Shown in pieces: positions 26,440 to 38,110 of a stretch of 64,000 nt of DNA. The notes under the pieces are model-generated. The model saw only the letters and a program-made list of their open reading frames with translations, did no database searches and was not told where the DNA came from. This stretch comes from Monarcha castaneiventris obscurior (taxonomy: Eukaryota > Chordata > Aves > Passeriformes > Monarchidae). How positions within the stretch are numbered: the first letter of the stretch is position 1; each line of letters starts with the position of its first letter. A program made the position numbers and the translations under genes. The stretch spans positions 11,702,001-11,766,000 of the forward strand of contig JAMPIT010000856.1 of NCBI GenBank assembly GCA_026261815.1, read 5' to 3'.

Positions 26440-26880
26440 CGGATTAAAAATCTTCATGAAAATATGCATTTAAAGAAGTGAGTCTTGCTGAGCAAAATAT
26501 GACTCAGAAATCCAGGAAACAATCTGATTCCCCCTTCCAGAAGTGGCCTGGTCACTAAACCAAAATGATTTTAAATCAAAGCTGCCAAAGAATTCCATTA
26601 AACGGGCTGAGCGGGAGAAAAGCGGCTGTGTGCAGCAAATAACTGCATTAGCCACACGACAAAACAAATATAACAAAAGCCCCCAAACAAAATTACATTT
26701 CACAATTAGGAAATGAATAACTCTTTAGACAAAAGCAAGGCAATGGAAAAAAATTAGCATAGACTGACGCTTCTAATTGTCTTTCTTTTAGCTCCTCTGT
26801 TCACTGATCCATCGAGCAATGATAAAGGCATTAAATTTGGTGATTATGTTTAGTGTTTCTAATGACAGTGAGCTGCCTGG
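26440..26880. promoter_or_regulatory. Candidate conserved non-coding block
   Basis: AT-rich with repeated homeodomain/POU-like cores (AATATGCATTTAAAG, CACAATTAGG, GAATAACTC, CTTCTAATTGTC, GATAAAGGCATTAAATTTGG) and a tract of AAACAAA/ACAAAA forkhead/SOX-like sites (26660-26700). Repeat-free over about 430 bp. Confidence 0.42.
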
Positions 26881-27324
26881 GAGTTGACTGGCAGTGCTCA
26901 GGTGTGTGCTGGAGGGAGCTGTGTCTCTGCACCACACTGCAGTGTGCAGTTGGCTGCACGGAGGAGGTGAATCGAGGTAAAGCATTTCAACCACCTCCAT
27001 CCTTAGCAGCTCTGGCAAGAGTCTTCCTCCCGAGCTAGGGCAACAATCTGGAGCGCCAGCAGAGGGGAAAACTCCTGCTGCAGTTGATTCTGGGTGCGTT
27101 CATCTCTTGTGGTGGCCGTGGTGCCCTGGAGCTGGAAGCTGCTTGCTGTGGGAGCTCAGGGCCAGGCTTTGTCCTGGAGGTGCTGAATGCTCTTGGGCTG
27201 GGCTGTCTCAGGCACAGCAAGGACGCTCTGGCATCACAATTATGACTCCCTTTTTTATTTGTTTTCTGATCTGTCAGAGCACGTTTCCCCCAAAGCACCT
27301 CCCCAGCTCCTGTTAGCTTGGGCT

Positions 27325-27349
27325 TGCTTCTGATTCTGATTCTGATCAA
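27325..27349. repeat. Hexamer microsatellite (TTCTGA)n
   Basis: About three to four perfect TTCTGA units. This is a simple repeat. It is not the ATTCTATG-type tail of CR1. Confidence 0.85.
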
Positions 27350-27374
27350 GTTGGTGCTCATGGCTTTGATTGAA

Positions 27375-27545
27375 GCAGGCATGTGATCTGATTATCCATA
27401 TGTCCACCGGGGCGCGTGTCACAGCTTGCCTAGCACATGGCAGCGCTTATAATATCATTAACAATGTCTGAATAACAACTGTTAGTTAGAGTCAGCCTTT
27501 ATTATCACATGGGGCTTCACTGGGTTCCCTTTGATGATTATTTTT
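27375..27545. promoter_or_regulatory. Candidate conserved non-coding block
   Basis: Includes CTGATTATCCATATGTCC, GGGGCGCGTGTCAC, GCGCTTATAATATCATTAAC and AACAACTGTTAG. It has retained CpGs and AT-rich cores side by side, with no open frame. Confidence 0.35.
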
Positions 27546-29264
27546 TTCCATCTTGTTGTGAGTGCCTCCCAACCCTGCAGCAGTGAAAGGCAGTTGCCTG
27601 CAAAGGGATGCAGTTTCAAAGATGCTCGTGGTGGCCTCGGTGCAGGCAAGAAGAGGAGGGATGTTTTAAACAACTGCTCTTGTCCAGGGCATGCCTGAGT
27701 TCTGTGAGCCAGGTCCTTGGCATCGCCACTCCTTCCAGGTGAGGTTAATGCAGAGCAAGGCCTGCTGACCAAAAAGGGGCTGGAGCTCCTCCCTGATTGA
27801 ATTCAAATCTTTACCACCCTGCTGTTTTGTCAGAGAGAGGAACTTCTCTCTGCCTCTTTGCAAGGTGCTCAAGTCCTGGCTTGGGCTTTGTGCTCACTGC
27901 CTGTGTCTCTGCTCCTGAGGGAATGATGGGGATGCTGCAGCCCATGGGGACATCACATGCAGTATCAGAGCCAACACCAGACACCTCCTGAGTCCAGTGG
28001 TCATAACCATTCCTCTGCATGGGGATTTCCTTCACCTCTCTCCAAGTTTAGCAAGTGCCAGAGCTCTCAGTACCATCCTCAGGTCAGGAAAGGACACTCC
28101 CAGCCCTGGGAATGTCCTGAGCATCAGGGGAAGGGGAGCAGGGTTTGCCCTGCATCAGTGACATGAGTTTTATGCCTCTTCCCTTTCAAGTGTGTGCTCT
28201 GTGATGTATTGACCCGCAGTGTTTTTTCAGTTGTGTTGTGGTTTGGAGAAGAACAGCTCTGCTCCTGTGAGAGAGGCAGCTCTGAGCTGGGTCAGCCTGG
28301 GCAGGGCGAGCTCATAAAACTCTGCTGTGAGCCACGGTAGGTGAAGGGGAGGAAGAAACTCTCCGTGGTGCAGGACGATTGTGGAGCTGGTTCCAGTCAC
28401 TGCCAGCTTGAACAGGCCAAAGTCACAAAGCAGACCCTGGCCTGGTTGAAAGCCCCTTCTCTCTCTCTGCAGTGCTTCCCAAGGGCTGGGTTTGCCCCCA
28501 GCCTGGGCTGGAGGAGAGGCAGGGCAAAGGCTGACATGAATATCCTCACTCAAACACTGCCTGCATTGCCCCTGCTCTGGGAAACTCATCTGTTTCCTGA
28601 AAAGGCTATTTTCCCATGGTTGCTGTGATGGGAGGGGATTCATCCTCATCCTCACATGTTGCCTGCCCTGCAGTTGTCTACTCAGAGATAGAACTGCGAG
28701 ACATCAGCCATGGGCTGCCCTGTGCACTTTGTTGTCCCCTTTCCCTGTGAGGAGCCCTGTGAATTCCCTGCTCTCAGAAAACAGCCTCAACGCCTGTATT
28801 CCCCCTCCAGCTGCCCTGGCATGGAGCATTTCCCTTGCCAAGCTGGCCTTGCTGGGTTCAGATGGAGCCAGGACAGTGTGACACACTCCACCCACCTCCA
28901 CCCTGTTCAGGAGCATCCTTGGCTTCTCACCTCCAGTCAGACTTACCCCAGCATGGAGAGACTGACCCACCCACAGCCCTGAGAACATTTCAAGTGCTTT
29001 TCACCCAAATTTTCTGCCCTCCTCCTCCTGTTGTGTTGCCCTCTTGTAGACACAATCTTCCCAAACTCTCCTTGCAACTACTTAATTTTGACATGAGCTT
29101 TTGAGAGAAAGGGTAGTAGTAGGAGTGAAGCTGGAAACGTGAGGGCAGAGGGTCTGGAGAGCTGATGGCACAGGCCCAGGCACAGAGAACGTGACCACAC
29201 ATTGATTTGTGTGTGCGTGCCCTGACTGCAGCCATCCCAGCCTCTCCAGCGAGCAGAATGCGCT

Positions 29265-29405
29265 GTGTACTTAACTAATGAATTAAACAACTATAATTAA
29301 TTCTATTTATAAGATGCCTCTAGGTGTATTTACAACAAGAACAATAAAAACAATAACGCATTACATGATGCCAAGCAGCATTAGTTAATGCAAACGAGAA
29401 CACGG
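29265..29405. promoter_or_regulatory. Candidate conserved block with TAATTA site
   Basis: ACTAATGAATTAAAC, CTATAATTAATTC (TAATTA 29294-29299), AACAATAAAAACAATAACGC and CATTAGTTAATGC, the last an imperfect palindrome. SOX-like (ACAAT) and homeodomain cores are interleaved. Confidence 0.42.
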
Positions 29406-31140
29406 CGCAGCCAAGCCCCAGCCCTGGCTGCCCTCTGCCTCCAGCCTGCCTGAGCAGCACTGCCTGGGCCCCTTCTCAGTTTTGTTCTGCTCCCCTCAGC
29501 CCTGATTTCAAGCATTCATTGGCTTTTCAACAATGTCTTTTCTATATTTTCTGTTGGAGAGGTCACTTAAATTTAATAATCTTCAGTTTTAAATGGGTCT
29601 TCCCATCTCGTCACATCCACACTTCACTGGACCAATGCGTCCATCTCAAATAGCAAAATTTTCCTCCAATTTGCTCCCAACCCCAACCAGTGCCCCAAAA
29701 GCGCCAGGAGAACCTAACAGAGTGGGGCTGGAGTTGCCAGAGGTGTTGGGCAGTGTTGGGCAGCCATCTCAGCAAGCCCTGCACCATCAGCAGCCCCATG
29801 GCAGCATCCCAGTGCAGGGACTGGCCCACAACAGGTGGAGGTGCAGCAGGAGCACTGCAGGAGGAAGGCAGAGACAGCTGTCTCCTGGGAGAGGCCTCAC
29901 AGGCCAGCAGGGTTTGCAGGAGGGATTTCCTCACGTTCAGTTTTACCACCACATTCTCCTTCTGGTGGGATTTTGGGCCGGTGGCTGTTGTTAGCTTGGC
30001 TTTGATCATTTGATGGCAAGGTTGGGGTGAAATATTCCTCCAGGCCCTGCACACCGACTCTCCAGGCGAGAGCACATGTCTAAACTTTCTGATGGCTGTT
30101 AGACTTGGTTAAACCAATACTTTTTTTATTATTTTTCTGGCAATAAACATATGGGCTGTAACTCTTTTTGTCAGCACTCCAAGAAGGATTTAACACCTTC
30201 CCCGTAGAGGAGAGCCTACTGATTACCTGCTGCTCTGCTGGGATGTCTGCAGCCTGCCTTCCCTCACTCCAAACTCATTTACAAATCCAGCATGCCTGAT
30301 TTCTGGGGGAGCTGCATCATTTTCCTTAGAGCAGGCACAGTGATCTGTACTCCAGGAGAAGATGCACAGAGTCAGAGCCTGAGCTTTCAGGTTGCTCACT
30401 CTCCACTTGCTGTAGAAGCTGGGGAAGGGACTTGGGTGCAGCAGAGGGTCTGTCCCTTTGCAGGAGTGCCTGCAGGATCCTCTGTGGGTCATGCAAGGGA
30501 TTGGGAGTGTGACCAGGGAGGGTTTGTTAGTCAGAACCCACCTTCATGCAGTCTTGGGATGCCCCAGACTACTCACATGGTGTTTTCCTCGCCTTCAATT
30601 TCTGGGGCTGCCAGTTATTGATCTGTTGAATGATGGGGATGAGCCATTCATGATAAGAGACTCTAAAGACTTGTTGTTCTACTTTCAGCTATCGGGTGTG
30701 ATACCTGCCTGCAGTGGTGCTCCTGAGAGCAAATTTCCTCTCTGAGACGAGCACCATGGAGAGCTGAGCTCAGCTCTGCACTGGCTCTCTCTTGCCCCCG
30801 TGTTGTATGGACTGAGCTGATGCCCAAGACATTTTGAGGGGCTGAGGCTGCAATAGGCCAAGGCAAACCCACTCAACCCATCTCCATATTCTGGTTCCCT
30901 CTGGTCACCACCAGCAGCAATGATGGGATGTTCTTCCCTGCAAGCAGACCATCCCCAAAGGCTGTGAGCTCCCCAGCACCCTCCTCTGCAGCCCCTGTGC
31001 AAGGGAAGGCTGTGCAAGGCTCCCATCCCTGCTTTCTTTGGCAGGGATTTCCTTGAGCCTTTCAGTTCTGATAGCTCCTCCTGGCACATGGCCAGCCAGT
31101 TCCATGCTCCTTTTTGCTCATCAATCTTTTCACCAAAACA

Positions 31141-31166
31141 TGGTGATATACACTGTGATATACACT
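31141..31166. repeat. 12-bp duplication (GTGATATACACT)x2
   Basis: Two adjacent copies of GTGATATACACT. It is a small local duplication with no other feature attached. Confidence 0.8.
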
Positions 31167-31914
31167 GAGAAGCATCCCCACGGGCTCCCAAGACAGCAGA
31201 CAAATTACCAGATTATTTGTGAATTTTAGCCACCCGATGGGAATTCAGTGCTTCAACTGTAAACGTGAAATCAGCTACTTCCTACAACTTCAAAACAGGG
31301 AGCTGTTAACAAGTCAGGTAAATTAAACAGCAGACTCTCTGCACTAACAGGCAGAGCTGTCAGGAGAAGACAGATGCCTGCAATCAGCATGGAGCTCAGC
31401 CCAGCTCCCCAGCCCTGGCTTGAGGAAGAAAGCAGTGACTTATTCTGGAGCAGCTGCCTGGGAAGTTCCTCCAGGAGCAGATCTCCCCCCTGCCTTTGCT
31501 GCCCTTCACTGGGATGCTCTTGCACAAACCCAGACTGGGCAGTGGTACCAGTCTGTGGTGGGCACCTCACTCCAGCATCCTGCTCCATTGTGGTGCTGGC
31601 CCCTGAAAATCCTTCAGAACCAAGCATGCAAGAGCTGTGGGAGAAGAACCTTCAGAAATTGTGCTGTGAGCACAAAATGGCTTTAAAACCTCCCCTCGCC
31701 AGAGATCAGATAGAGGAGGAACAGTGCTCAATCAGGGATCAAGCTGAAGGTATCGCTCAGCTGAGCAAAGCCACTTTCCCTGCAAAAAGCCATCAAAACC
31801 AGGGTTACAGGGGCTCATCCTCTCCTGCTGCACAGGGATCTGCTAAGCCAGAGCGTAACTCTGAGTGCTCCCACGCAGAGAAACTCTTGACAAGGGGAAA
31901 ATGCAGCTACACTC

Positions 31915-32240
31915 GAATTTGTTAGGTAAATTTATTATGGATAATTTAAATACACTACAGAACTTAGTGTGCCGTATGCACCCTTTGATAGGGCTCCACA
32001 GTGCTGTAATCAACTAGTGCTGACAATAGGAAATGCAGATTTATTAATTCTCATTTATATATTGGCTTAAATACCTTAGAGTTAAATAAGCAGATTTTTT
32101 CTTTTCTAATTCCCCCTTCTTACTGCATGGCAGATCAGGTTAAATTTCTTAAGAATTGTCACTGGCATGAACCAATTTATATAGCACTCTTTCGAAATGT
32201 GAAAAGTACTCACAAAAAATAGTATTTTGGGGGGTGAAAC
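31915..32240. promoter_or_regulatory. Candidate conserved block containing an ancient repeat tail
   Basis: AT-rich sequence (AAATTTATTATGG, ATAATTTAAATAC, TTTATTAATTCTC, CTTAAATACC) that ends in the LINE/SINE tail relic at 32170-32216. If conserved, it is a candidate exapted repeat. Confidence 0.38.
32170..32216 (-). mobile_element. Probable 3'-tail relic of an ancient LINE (L2/L3/CR1-like) or MIR3-type SINE
   Basis: The minus strand reads AGTACTTTT, then CATTTCGAAAGAG, then TGCTATATAAAT. This is the order of the widely shared ancient tail 'AGCGCTTTG...GATGAAA-GCGCTATATAAAT'. The match covers about 40 bp with several substitutions. It sits inside an AT-rich block that resembles a conserved non-coding element, which may explain why so old a fragment is still readable. 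Confidence 0.42.
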
Positions 32241-32618
32241 TAAAAGGCATCAGGGTGTGAGATGACTTTTTTTCCTTGTCTTACCTCTTGGAACAAAGTT
32301 GGTAAAGAGAAGCATATGCCATCCTTACACCTCCCTTGGAAGGTGCTTTGACGGCTTGTTTAAAATATTTATGTGGGTACAGAAGGAATTACTCTCAGCT
32401 TTGTGTCTGCAAACAATTCCCAGCAGTATACTGCAGGAGGCTTTCAAGGTTTGGGCCTTTTTTAAAGTAGTTAGGAACCCTTTGCATAAATGTCATCTGA
32501 TTTTATTGTTTTGACACTTCTGCAATGATAAATATTGTTACTGAAAGTCAGCAAAACAGATGGATGGCTGCCTTGGCGGATTTTGTGAAATCTCATGCTA
32601 ATTAAGGGACTGTCAGGC

Positions 32619-32643
32619 AAAAAAAAAAAAAAAGAAGAAAAAA
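32619..32643. repeat. Poly(A) tract with GAA interruptions
   Basis: Fifteen A residues followed by GAAGAAAAAAGAA. Confidence 0.93.
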
Positions 32644-34592
32644 GAATTGAGATTGGGATGCTGCATTCACTTGTCTGACTTGACACACAGGGAAAAGTGC
32701 TGCTGGGGCTTGAGGAGCATGTGCCTTGAGGTGTGCTCTATTCAGAAACCTCACAAGGTTTTGGAGTAATGTTGCCTTTCTCTGAGCTTTAAAAGGAGTG
32801 GATGATCTCATGGTGGAGGGTGAAAGGTGTTGGGAACTCAGTGATGAAACAGGAGGATGGTGTAACACTCCGTGTGCATCTTCCTTGGCCCTGCACCTTC
32901 AATGTCAGGACTTTTGCAGACCTGGGGATGAAAAAGCATCCGGGGATGCCTCTGGGTGTGAGAGAACAGGCACAGGAGAGGTCCCAGCACTGGGTGAGGG
33001 GGAAGGATGCAGCAGCTGGTTGTCTTTAACTGAAACAGCCACAACATCAGTAAAAAGTTACAGGCTGGCACAAAATTGATTGGTTCTAGGAGGTAAAGAT
33101 TGAAAAACACCGGTGGACTCAAAGGGCTGGTGGGAATGAGGAGGACCTGCCCAGGGTTTTGTTTACACTTCCAGATTCCCACCATTAAGCAGAAGAGCTG
33201 ACAGGGTTGTTTTCCTTCCAGCAGCTTGAACTCATCTGTTTGTCTTCATCTCTATTTGCAAACAGCAGCCCAGGGCCAGCTTTGCTTTCACTTTATCCTC
33301 GGCAGCAGAGAGAGCTGCAGGAACTGGAGCTGCAGCCCATCCACTGCGTGAGGGATGGGAAACAGCTGAGTAGGGAGAGCCCTGATTCCCTGAGGATTCC
33401 AGGTTAAACAAGCCTAGTGTGGGACCCACAGCCAGCTTGGGAAAGGGGTTAAAACATGGCCAAAAATGTTCCATCTCTGTGGGCTCCACACTTTGCCAGC
33501 CTTCTTCATGTGAATGGGCAATAGGATCCTGATTACAACCTTGAGGAACCTGATTATCCTTGGTAATCCTTGATTAGCATCCTTGATGATGTCCTGAACA
33601 TGATTTTTTTTCCTCTGAGGCACCTGAGCTATGCAGTGTGGGACAGCAGAGTGCCATGGACCAGTTGCTGGTCTGGGCTCAGAGAGGAGTTGAGTTACAG
33701 CACCAGGTCTGTCACTACTCATTGACTCAGTTAGAGATAGTTCATCAAGGATATTAATGCTCTTTTTCATCACTGCAGCCTTCAGCTGGTTTCTCCCACA
33801 GCAACTTTATATACATCACCAGGGCAAGCAGTGTTGACAGTAAAAATCCAACCTTCCCCAAAGGGTTCATCACCAGGTGCCACTGCTGTTCCGGGGACAT
33901 ACATGGGTGGCTGCAAGCAGGTCGTGGTTCATCTCTCTCATTCCTCCCAAAATATTCCTAAGAAGGTTTTAAAGAGAGCGACCACAGGCCTGGATTTCTC
34001 TCACCACTCCCAAAGCCTGGAGAGCTTTGGTGGGAGTCTCAATCCTCTGGGTGTCTTCTCCAGAGTGGAGAGTTCAGGGAGCAATTTCTCCAGCCCAGGA
34101 GGGAATTGCTCACCAGGATGTCCCTGCACAGGTCCCATCCTGCTGTCCCATGGTGAACAAACCCCACCAACGCTCCCCACAGTGGCAGAGTCCACTCCCC
34201 TGCTCCAGCTTCTTCCCCTGCAGCAGCTCCTCTCCTTCCCACATCCACAAGTGCCAAATGTTTCTCCCAAATATCCCCCTGCTTTACTTCCTCAAGCTGC
34301 CCAACTCTAAAAAGACCTTCCCACTGACATCCAGGCTCCCTGCTCCTGTACATGGTTAGAATCCTGTCACTATTTGCTCAGCAGCATCACCCAAACACCC
34401 CCAAAATGGGCACTGAGAAAAGAAAGCCCAACCATTGCCCCTTCATTTGTCTGTAAGCATCTCCCAGCCCTCCCAATCTCCAAAATACTTGGCTTTGTAA
34501 GCTTGGCCAGATCTTCCTCGGCTTTCATACTGATCCTGTTGTTGCATTTTAGGCTTCCTTTTAATTTAAAAAAATCTCATTGATATTTTGCC

Positions 34593-34609
34593 TTTTTTTT
34601 TTTTTTTTT
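34593..34609. repeat. Poly(T) tract of 17 bases
   Basis: A T run followed by ATTTCCCAG/GT. The combination resembles a polypyrimidine tract plus a splice acceptor, but no exon is recognisable downstream. Confidence 0.93.
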
Positions 34610-34865
34610 ATTTCCCAGGTTGCTAATATTCCTTTCAATGGGCCTTGATTAATGGCTGAAAGCTCAGGAATATTCCTGGTATTCACTTAGCCAGAGCAAT
34701 TACACTGCAAAAAGCAGCATGAGGACCCTGGGTTGACATGCAGATAGCCGTGTTACACAATTAGTTGATGCACAATTAATTGGAATAATGACAAATATAG
34801 TCAAATAAGACTGGATTTAGGCTGTGTAAATCTGAGGCATACCTTAGGGTTATACAATTAAGAGA
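34610..34865. promoter_or_regulatory. Candidate conserved non-coding block
   Basis: Contains GCTAATATTCC, TTGATTAATGGC, GGAATATTCC (a perfect palindrome near 34669), ACAATTAGTTGATGC and the palindrome AATTAATT (34774-34781). It begins directly after the T17 tract. Confidence 0.4.
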
Positions 34866-35679
34866 CGTAAGGAGACAACAGCAGAATCCTTCAAGGACAA
34901 AAAGCCTATTCCTGAGAAAAATGCTTTTCTCTTTAGATCCAACCTGGGAAAAACTGGCAAAACAAAAAGCAAAGTGACCTGGATGTGACAAAGGCTAGAC
35001 AGGCACATGTCCTTTACCTGTGTGGGCTTGCACTGAGAATTGCCAACACCAGTCAGGGCACCTCACCCTGCTCCTGTCCAGCAGCACCCAGGGCCCTGCA
35101 CAGGGCTCCTCCACCCCAGTTTCAAAGGCTTGGAAAAGGCCAGTTACCCCCAAACCTGCCCAAGCCTCACAGGATGCCTTTATTTCTGCTTCTCATCGTT
35201 TTTTATAACCCAAGAACCACAAAACTTTCTTGGAAGAAGAAGGGAAAAAAAACAAACCACTAACATCTTGCACAGCATTGCCACAACGGTCTCCACTACG
35301 ACCCACTAAAAAGGAGGATAAACTTTGAATGTTCATCTGTCAATTTTATTTCCTTCCCATCTGTTTCTCCCTGGTTTGCAAGCCCAGAAATGGAGAGAGA
35401 AGGTGGGACACAGACACTTTCTTCCTGCAGCTGCTTCAGAGCTTGTCATCCAGGCTCACAGTGGTCTGTGATCCACACAATGACCAAACCTGCACAGCCC
35501 CATGGTAACAAAATAATTACCCAGCAGGCAGGGAGCACTGAGGGCTTCCTGTGGCCAGAGAAACAGGACACGCTCGTCGCTGGAATGTGCAGAGGACAAG
35601 CATGCCTCAGGGTGCTTGCAACGTTCATTTTCTTTTATTACTACTTTATTTTCCTGTCCTTTAGAAAACTGCTACATTA

Positions 35680-35845
35680 ACCCCCAGATCTTAGCTATTG
35701 AGCCTAGCCGGTGTTAAAAGTTTAATTACTCTTATTGTTAATTATGGTGCTTACAGAGAGCGCTTGCCATCCAGTCCTGGCAAGCTTTGATTCCCTGCAC
35801 CGTTTTAATTGTGGGATGTATTTTGGGGGTAGTTTTATGTCCTCT
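35680..35845. promoter_or_regulatory. Candidate conserved block with paired TAATTA sites
   Basis: TTTAATTACTC and GTTAATTATGG place two TAATTA cores 16 bp apart (35724-35729 and 35740-35745). This is the same spacing as the pair at 11436/11452. GAGCGCTTGCC and TTTTAATTGTGGG follow. Confidence 0.4.
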
Positions 35846-36055
35846 GGTGACAGAAGCCCCTGATGGATTCTGGGTCTAGAGACACTGAGGTGTCTGAGAG
35901 CATCCCAGGATCCCAGGCAAGCTCCTTCAAATGTGCAGGTCAGACAAGATACCCTGGAGGTGTTCTGATCCAGTCTGCACTTGTTTCCCTAGTTCCTCTA
36001 CCTCAGATGACCACCTCAGTTTTTTTCCTGGCCTCTTTTATTCCTGCTGTTCTTG

Positions 36056-36492
36056 TGATGCCTTCTCCAGCCACCTAGAAACAGACACTAGACAAGAGTA
36101 AGGGAATAAAGGTCGATATTTATTTGAAGGCCTTCAAGGTACACCCTGGGGGAGCCAGAGGCTGCTTCCAAAAATGGACCCCAAGATGGACCCCAGGTCA
36201 CGAGTTCTTCACACCTTTATAGGTTTGGTTCATTTGCATATCAGGGTTAATTCTCCAATTAAAGCCCCAGTTCAATGATGTAATTCCCCTCAGCTTGCTC
36301 CCCCTTAGAGGCTTTGGTTTACACATTTTGGGCCTAGAAGAGCCTGGCTGTCCTTGAAGGCAAAGCCTGGAGAGGCTTTGTTGTGTCTGCCCAGCACGAG
36401 AGAGCAGAAATTACAGGCTACAAGGAACTTCAGAGTTACACTCTAAGCAGTACAGGATTTGAAAAATATAAAAGTTAAAACCTAAGGCATCA
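36056..36492 (-). mobile_element. Solo LTR of an endogenous retrovirus, copy 1
   Basis: A 437-bp element bounded by the 9-bp terminal inverted repeat TGATGCCTT/AAGGCATCA and flanked by a perfect 4-bp target-site duplication, CTTG (36052-36055 and 36493-36496). Read on the minus strand it has LTR order: U3 start, an octamer motif ATGCAAAT (36232-36239), a TATA box (36216-36221), then a polyadenylation signal AATAAA (36119-36124) about 95 bp downstream of the TATA box. No internal retroviral sequence adjoins it, so it is a solo LTR left by LTR-LTR recombination. A 4-bp duplication is typical of gammaretrovirus-like (class I) elements. It is about 94-95% identical by eye to copy 2. The family name is not known to me. 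Confidence 0.87.
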
Positions 36493-36884
36493 CTTGCACA
36501 TCATCCCAAGCACTTCTATTCTCTGAGTTCTCAGTGGACTGGCCTGCAGAAAGGACCTCAGCATAGCTGGAGCAAATTCATTTAAAAATTGACTTGATTT
36601 ACAGAGAACTTTCCTGCATGTTTCACCAGCTTGTGATATTCTGTACATTTTCAAGGCTTTAGACATCCACTTCTTCTCCTGTCTTCATCAGTAGCCTTAC
36701 TCCATTTGTTGAAGAGGGAATTAATCAAACTCGATAAAACATTCTCCATGCTCAGTCTCTTACTGGGGTTCTATTGAGAAACAAATGATCCTTTAGGACT
36801 TAAATCAATGTTCCTTGAGCCAATACCCTTCACGTGATTTCAGTGGGGTTTGGATCAGCTCTTTAGCATACACGTTGTTACAGT

Positions 36885-37125
36885 AAGTGTTCTTTATATA
36901 GAGAAGATATTTAGCCTTGAAAAACGATCAGGAACGTTTTAAGCAGCCGAAGACAAATTCTGCTTGATCACACATACAATAATGATTGACGGTAATGGAA
37001 AAAAACAAATGCTGTAATGATGATTTACTCGCCTGTCAAAAAAAATTAGTCATCCCAGAATTATGCCAAGCTCATGTGTATGTGGGGATATGTGCACAAA
37101 CACACGTGTGTAGCACGTGCACATG
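36885..37125. promoter_or_regulatory. Candidate regulatory block with two palindromic E-boxes
   Basis: AT-rich core (AATAATGATTGACGG, GTAATGATGATTTACTCGCC) followed by ACACGTGT and GCACGTGC. The CACGTG cores at 37103-37108 and 37114-37119 are spaced 11 bp start to start, one helical turn. CACGTG is bound by bHLH-ZIP factors (USF, MYC/MAX, MITF/TFE, CLOCK). Confidence 0.33.
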
Positions 37126-37699
37126 CTCTGGGGCTGGGCAACACAGTGACAAAGAGCCTCTTGCACAGCAGAAGATATAATTCACAGGGGTGGCAGCAGT
37201 GCTTTGCTGAGGGATGATGAGAGGAAGCATCTAATTACCAACCTGTGCCACATGAACTGTCTCTGGCATGTAGGAAAACACCCAAAACTCGTGTGCTGAG
37301 GCCTCGTTTCACACTGCAAGTTGAATCAATCTGGTTTTAAGCATGGGCAGTTTGAACATATTTCATCCTAGGGATTTTTGGTGATGTGGAATAGAGGTGA
37401 TTTTGCAGGACCCCAGTGCCGTGTATATACTGTCATGTATTTGAAATAGATGTGCCCTGTATTTCATCCAGTATTTATTTTTGCCAGCTGAGCGGTGGGG
37501 GTTGCTGCTATCAAACATTTGGGTTCCTTGCTGCTGATCAGGGAGGAGGGCTCTTTGTGGGGTTTTATTTGTTGAGATTTTTTTCCTTCCTCCCCCCAAC
37601 GATTGCAGGTAGTTTCATGTCATTAATACTGGTCATGAACCTCCCCTCACATCTGAAACCAGCACGAGGGCGCAAGAGTGGATGAGACCATCCCAAGAT

Positions 37700-38110
37700 C
37701 TCTGGTTTTTTTACATAAATCAAATTCTTTTACAATCCTTCAACATAAGGCATTAAAATATGCCTGTCTCGCCCGCTCTCTCCCGGCAGCTCTCCCGGAT
37801 TGCCTGCGAGAGGAGTGGAGACCCCTGGGAATTGTTTAGCAGCGATTCACTGGGTCAGTGTATTAGAACAGACTCAAGTCTATCAGCCAGATGGTGACTT
37901 CAGAAAAAAATTGACACACCATTTCAAACTGATTTCACGCAAACCCTCCTGAGGGGAGCCAGTGGGAATCCAGCAATCAGATCTGTTGTGAATAAATATT
38001 ACAAAATTGTCAATTACAAAAGGGATGTTTAAAATGTTTGACTGATTTAGAATCTATTCATTCCTTGCCTTATACTTTGATGATGGATCTTTCAATATCA
38101 CTGACTGATT
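37700..38110. promoter_or_regulatory. Candidate conserved non-coding block
   Basis: Begins AT-rich (GGCATTAAAATATGCC, a near-palindrome), passes a CpG-bearing centre (GTCTCGCCCGC, TCTCCCGGCAGC, TGCCTGCGAG) and ends in AATAAATATTAC, GTCAATTACAAAAGG. About 400 bp without repeats or convincing frames. Confidence 0.42.

Noticed and set aside
27325..27349. CR1 terminal octamer repeat
   Set aside because: The unit is TTCTGA, not the CR1-type ATTCTATG, and no CR1 sequence adjoins it.
30747..30767. REST/RE1-like site (AGCACCATGGAGAG)
   Set aside because: The left half-site fits, but the critical GGACAG right half reads GGAGAG and the outer bases do not match.
34593..34625. Splice acceptor after the T17 tract
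   Set aside because: The ATTTCCCAG match is good, but T-runs produce such matches by chance and no exon-like frame follows.
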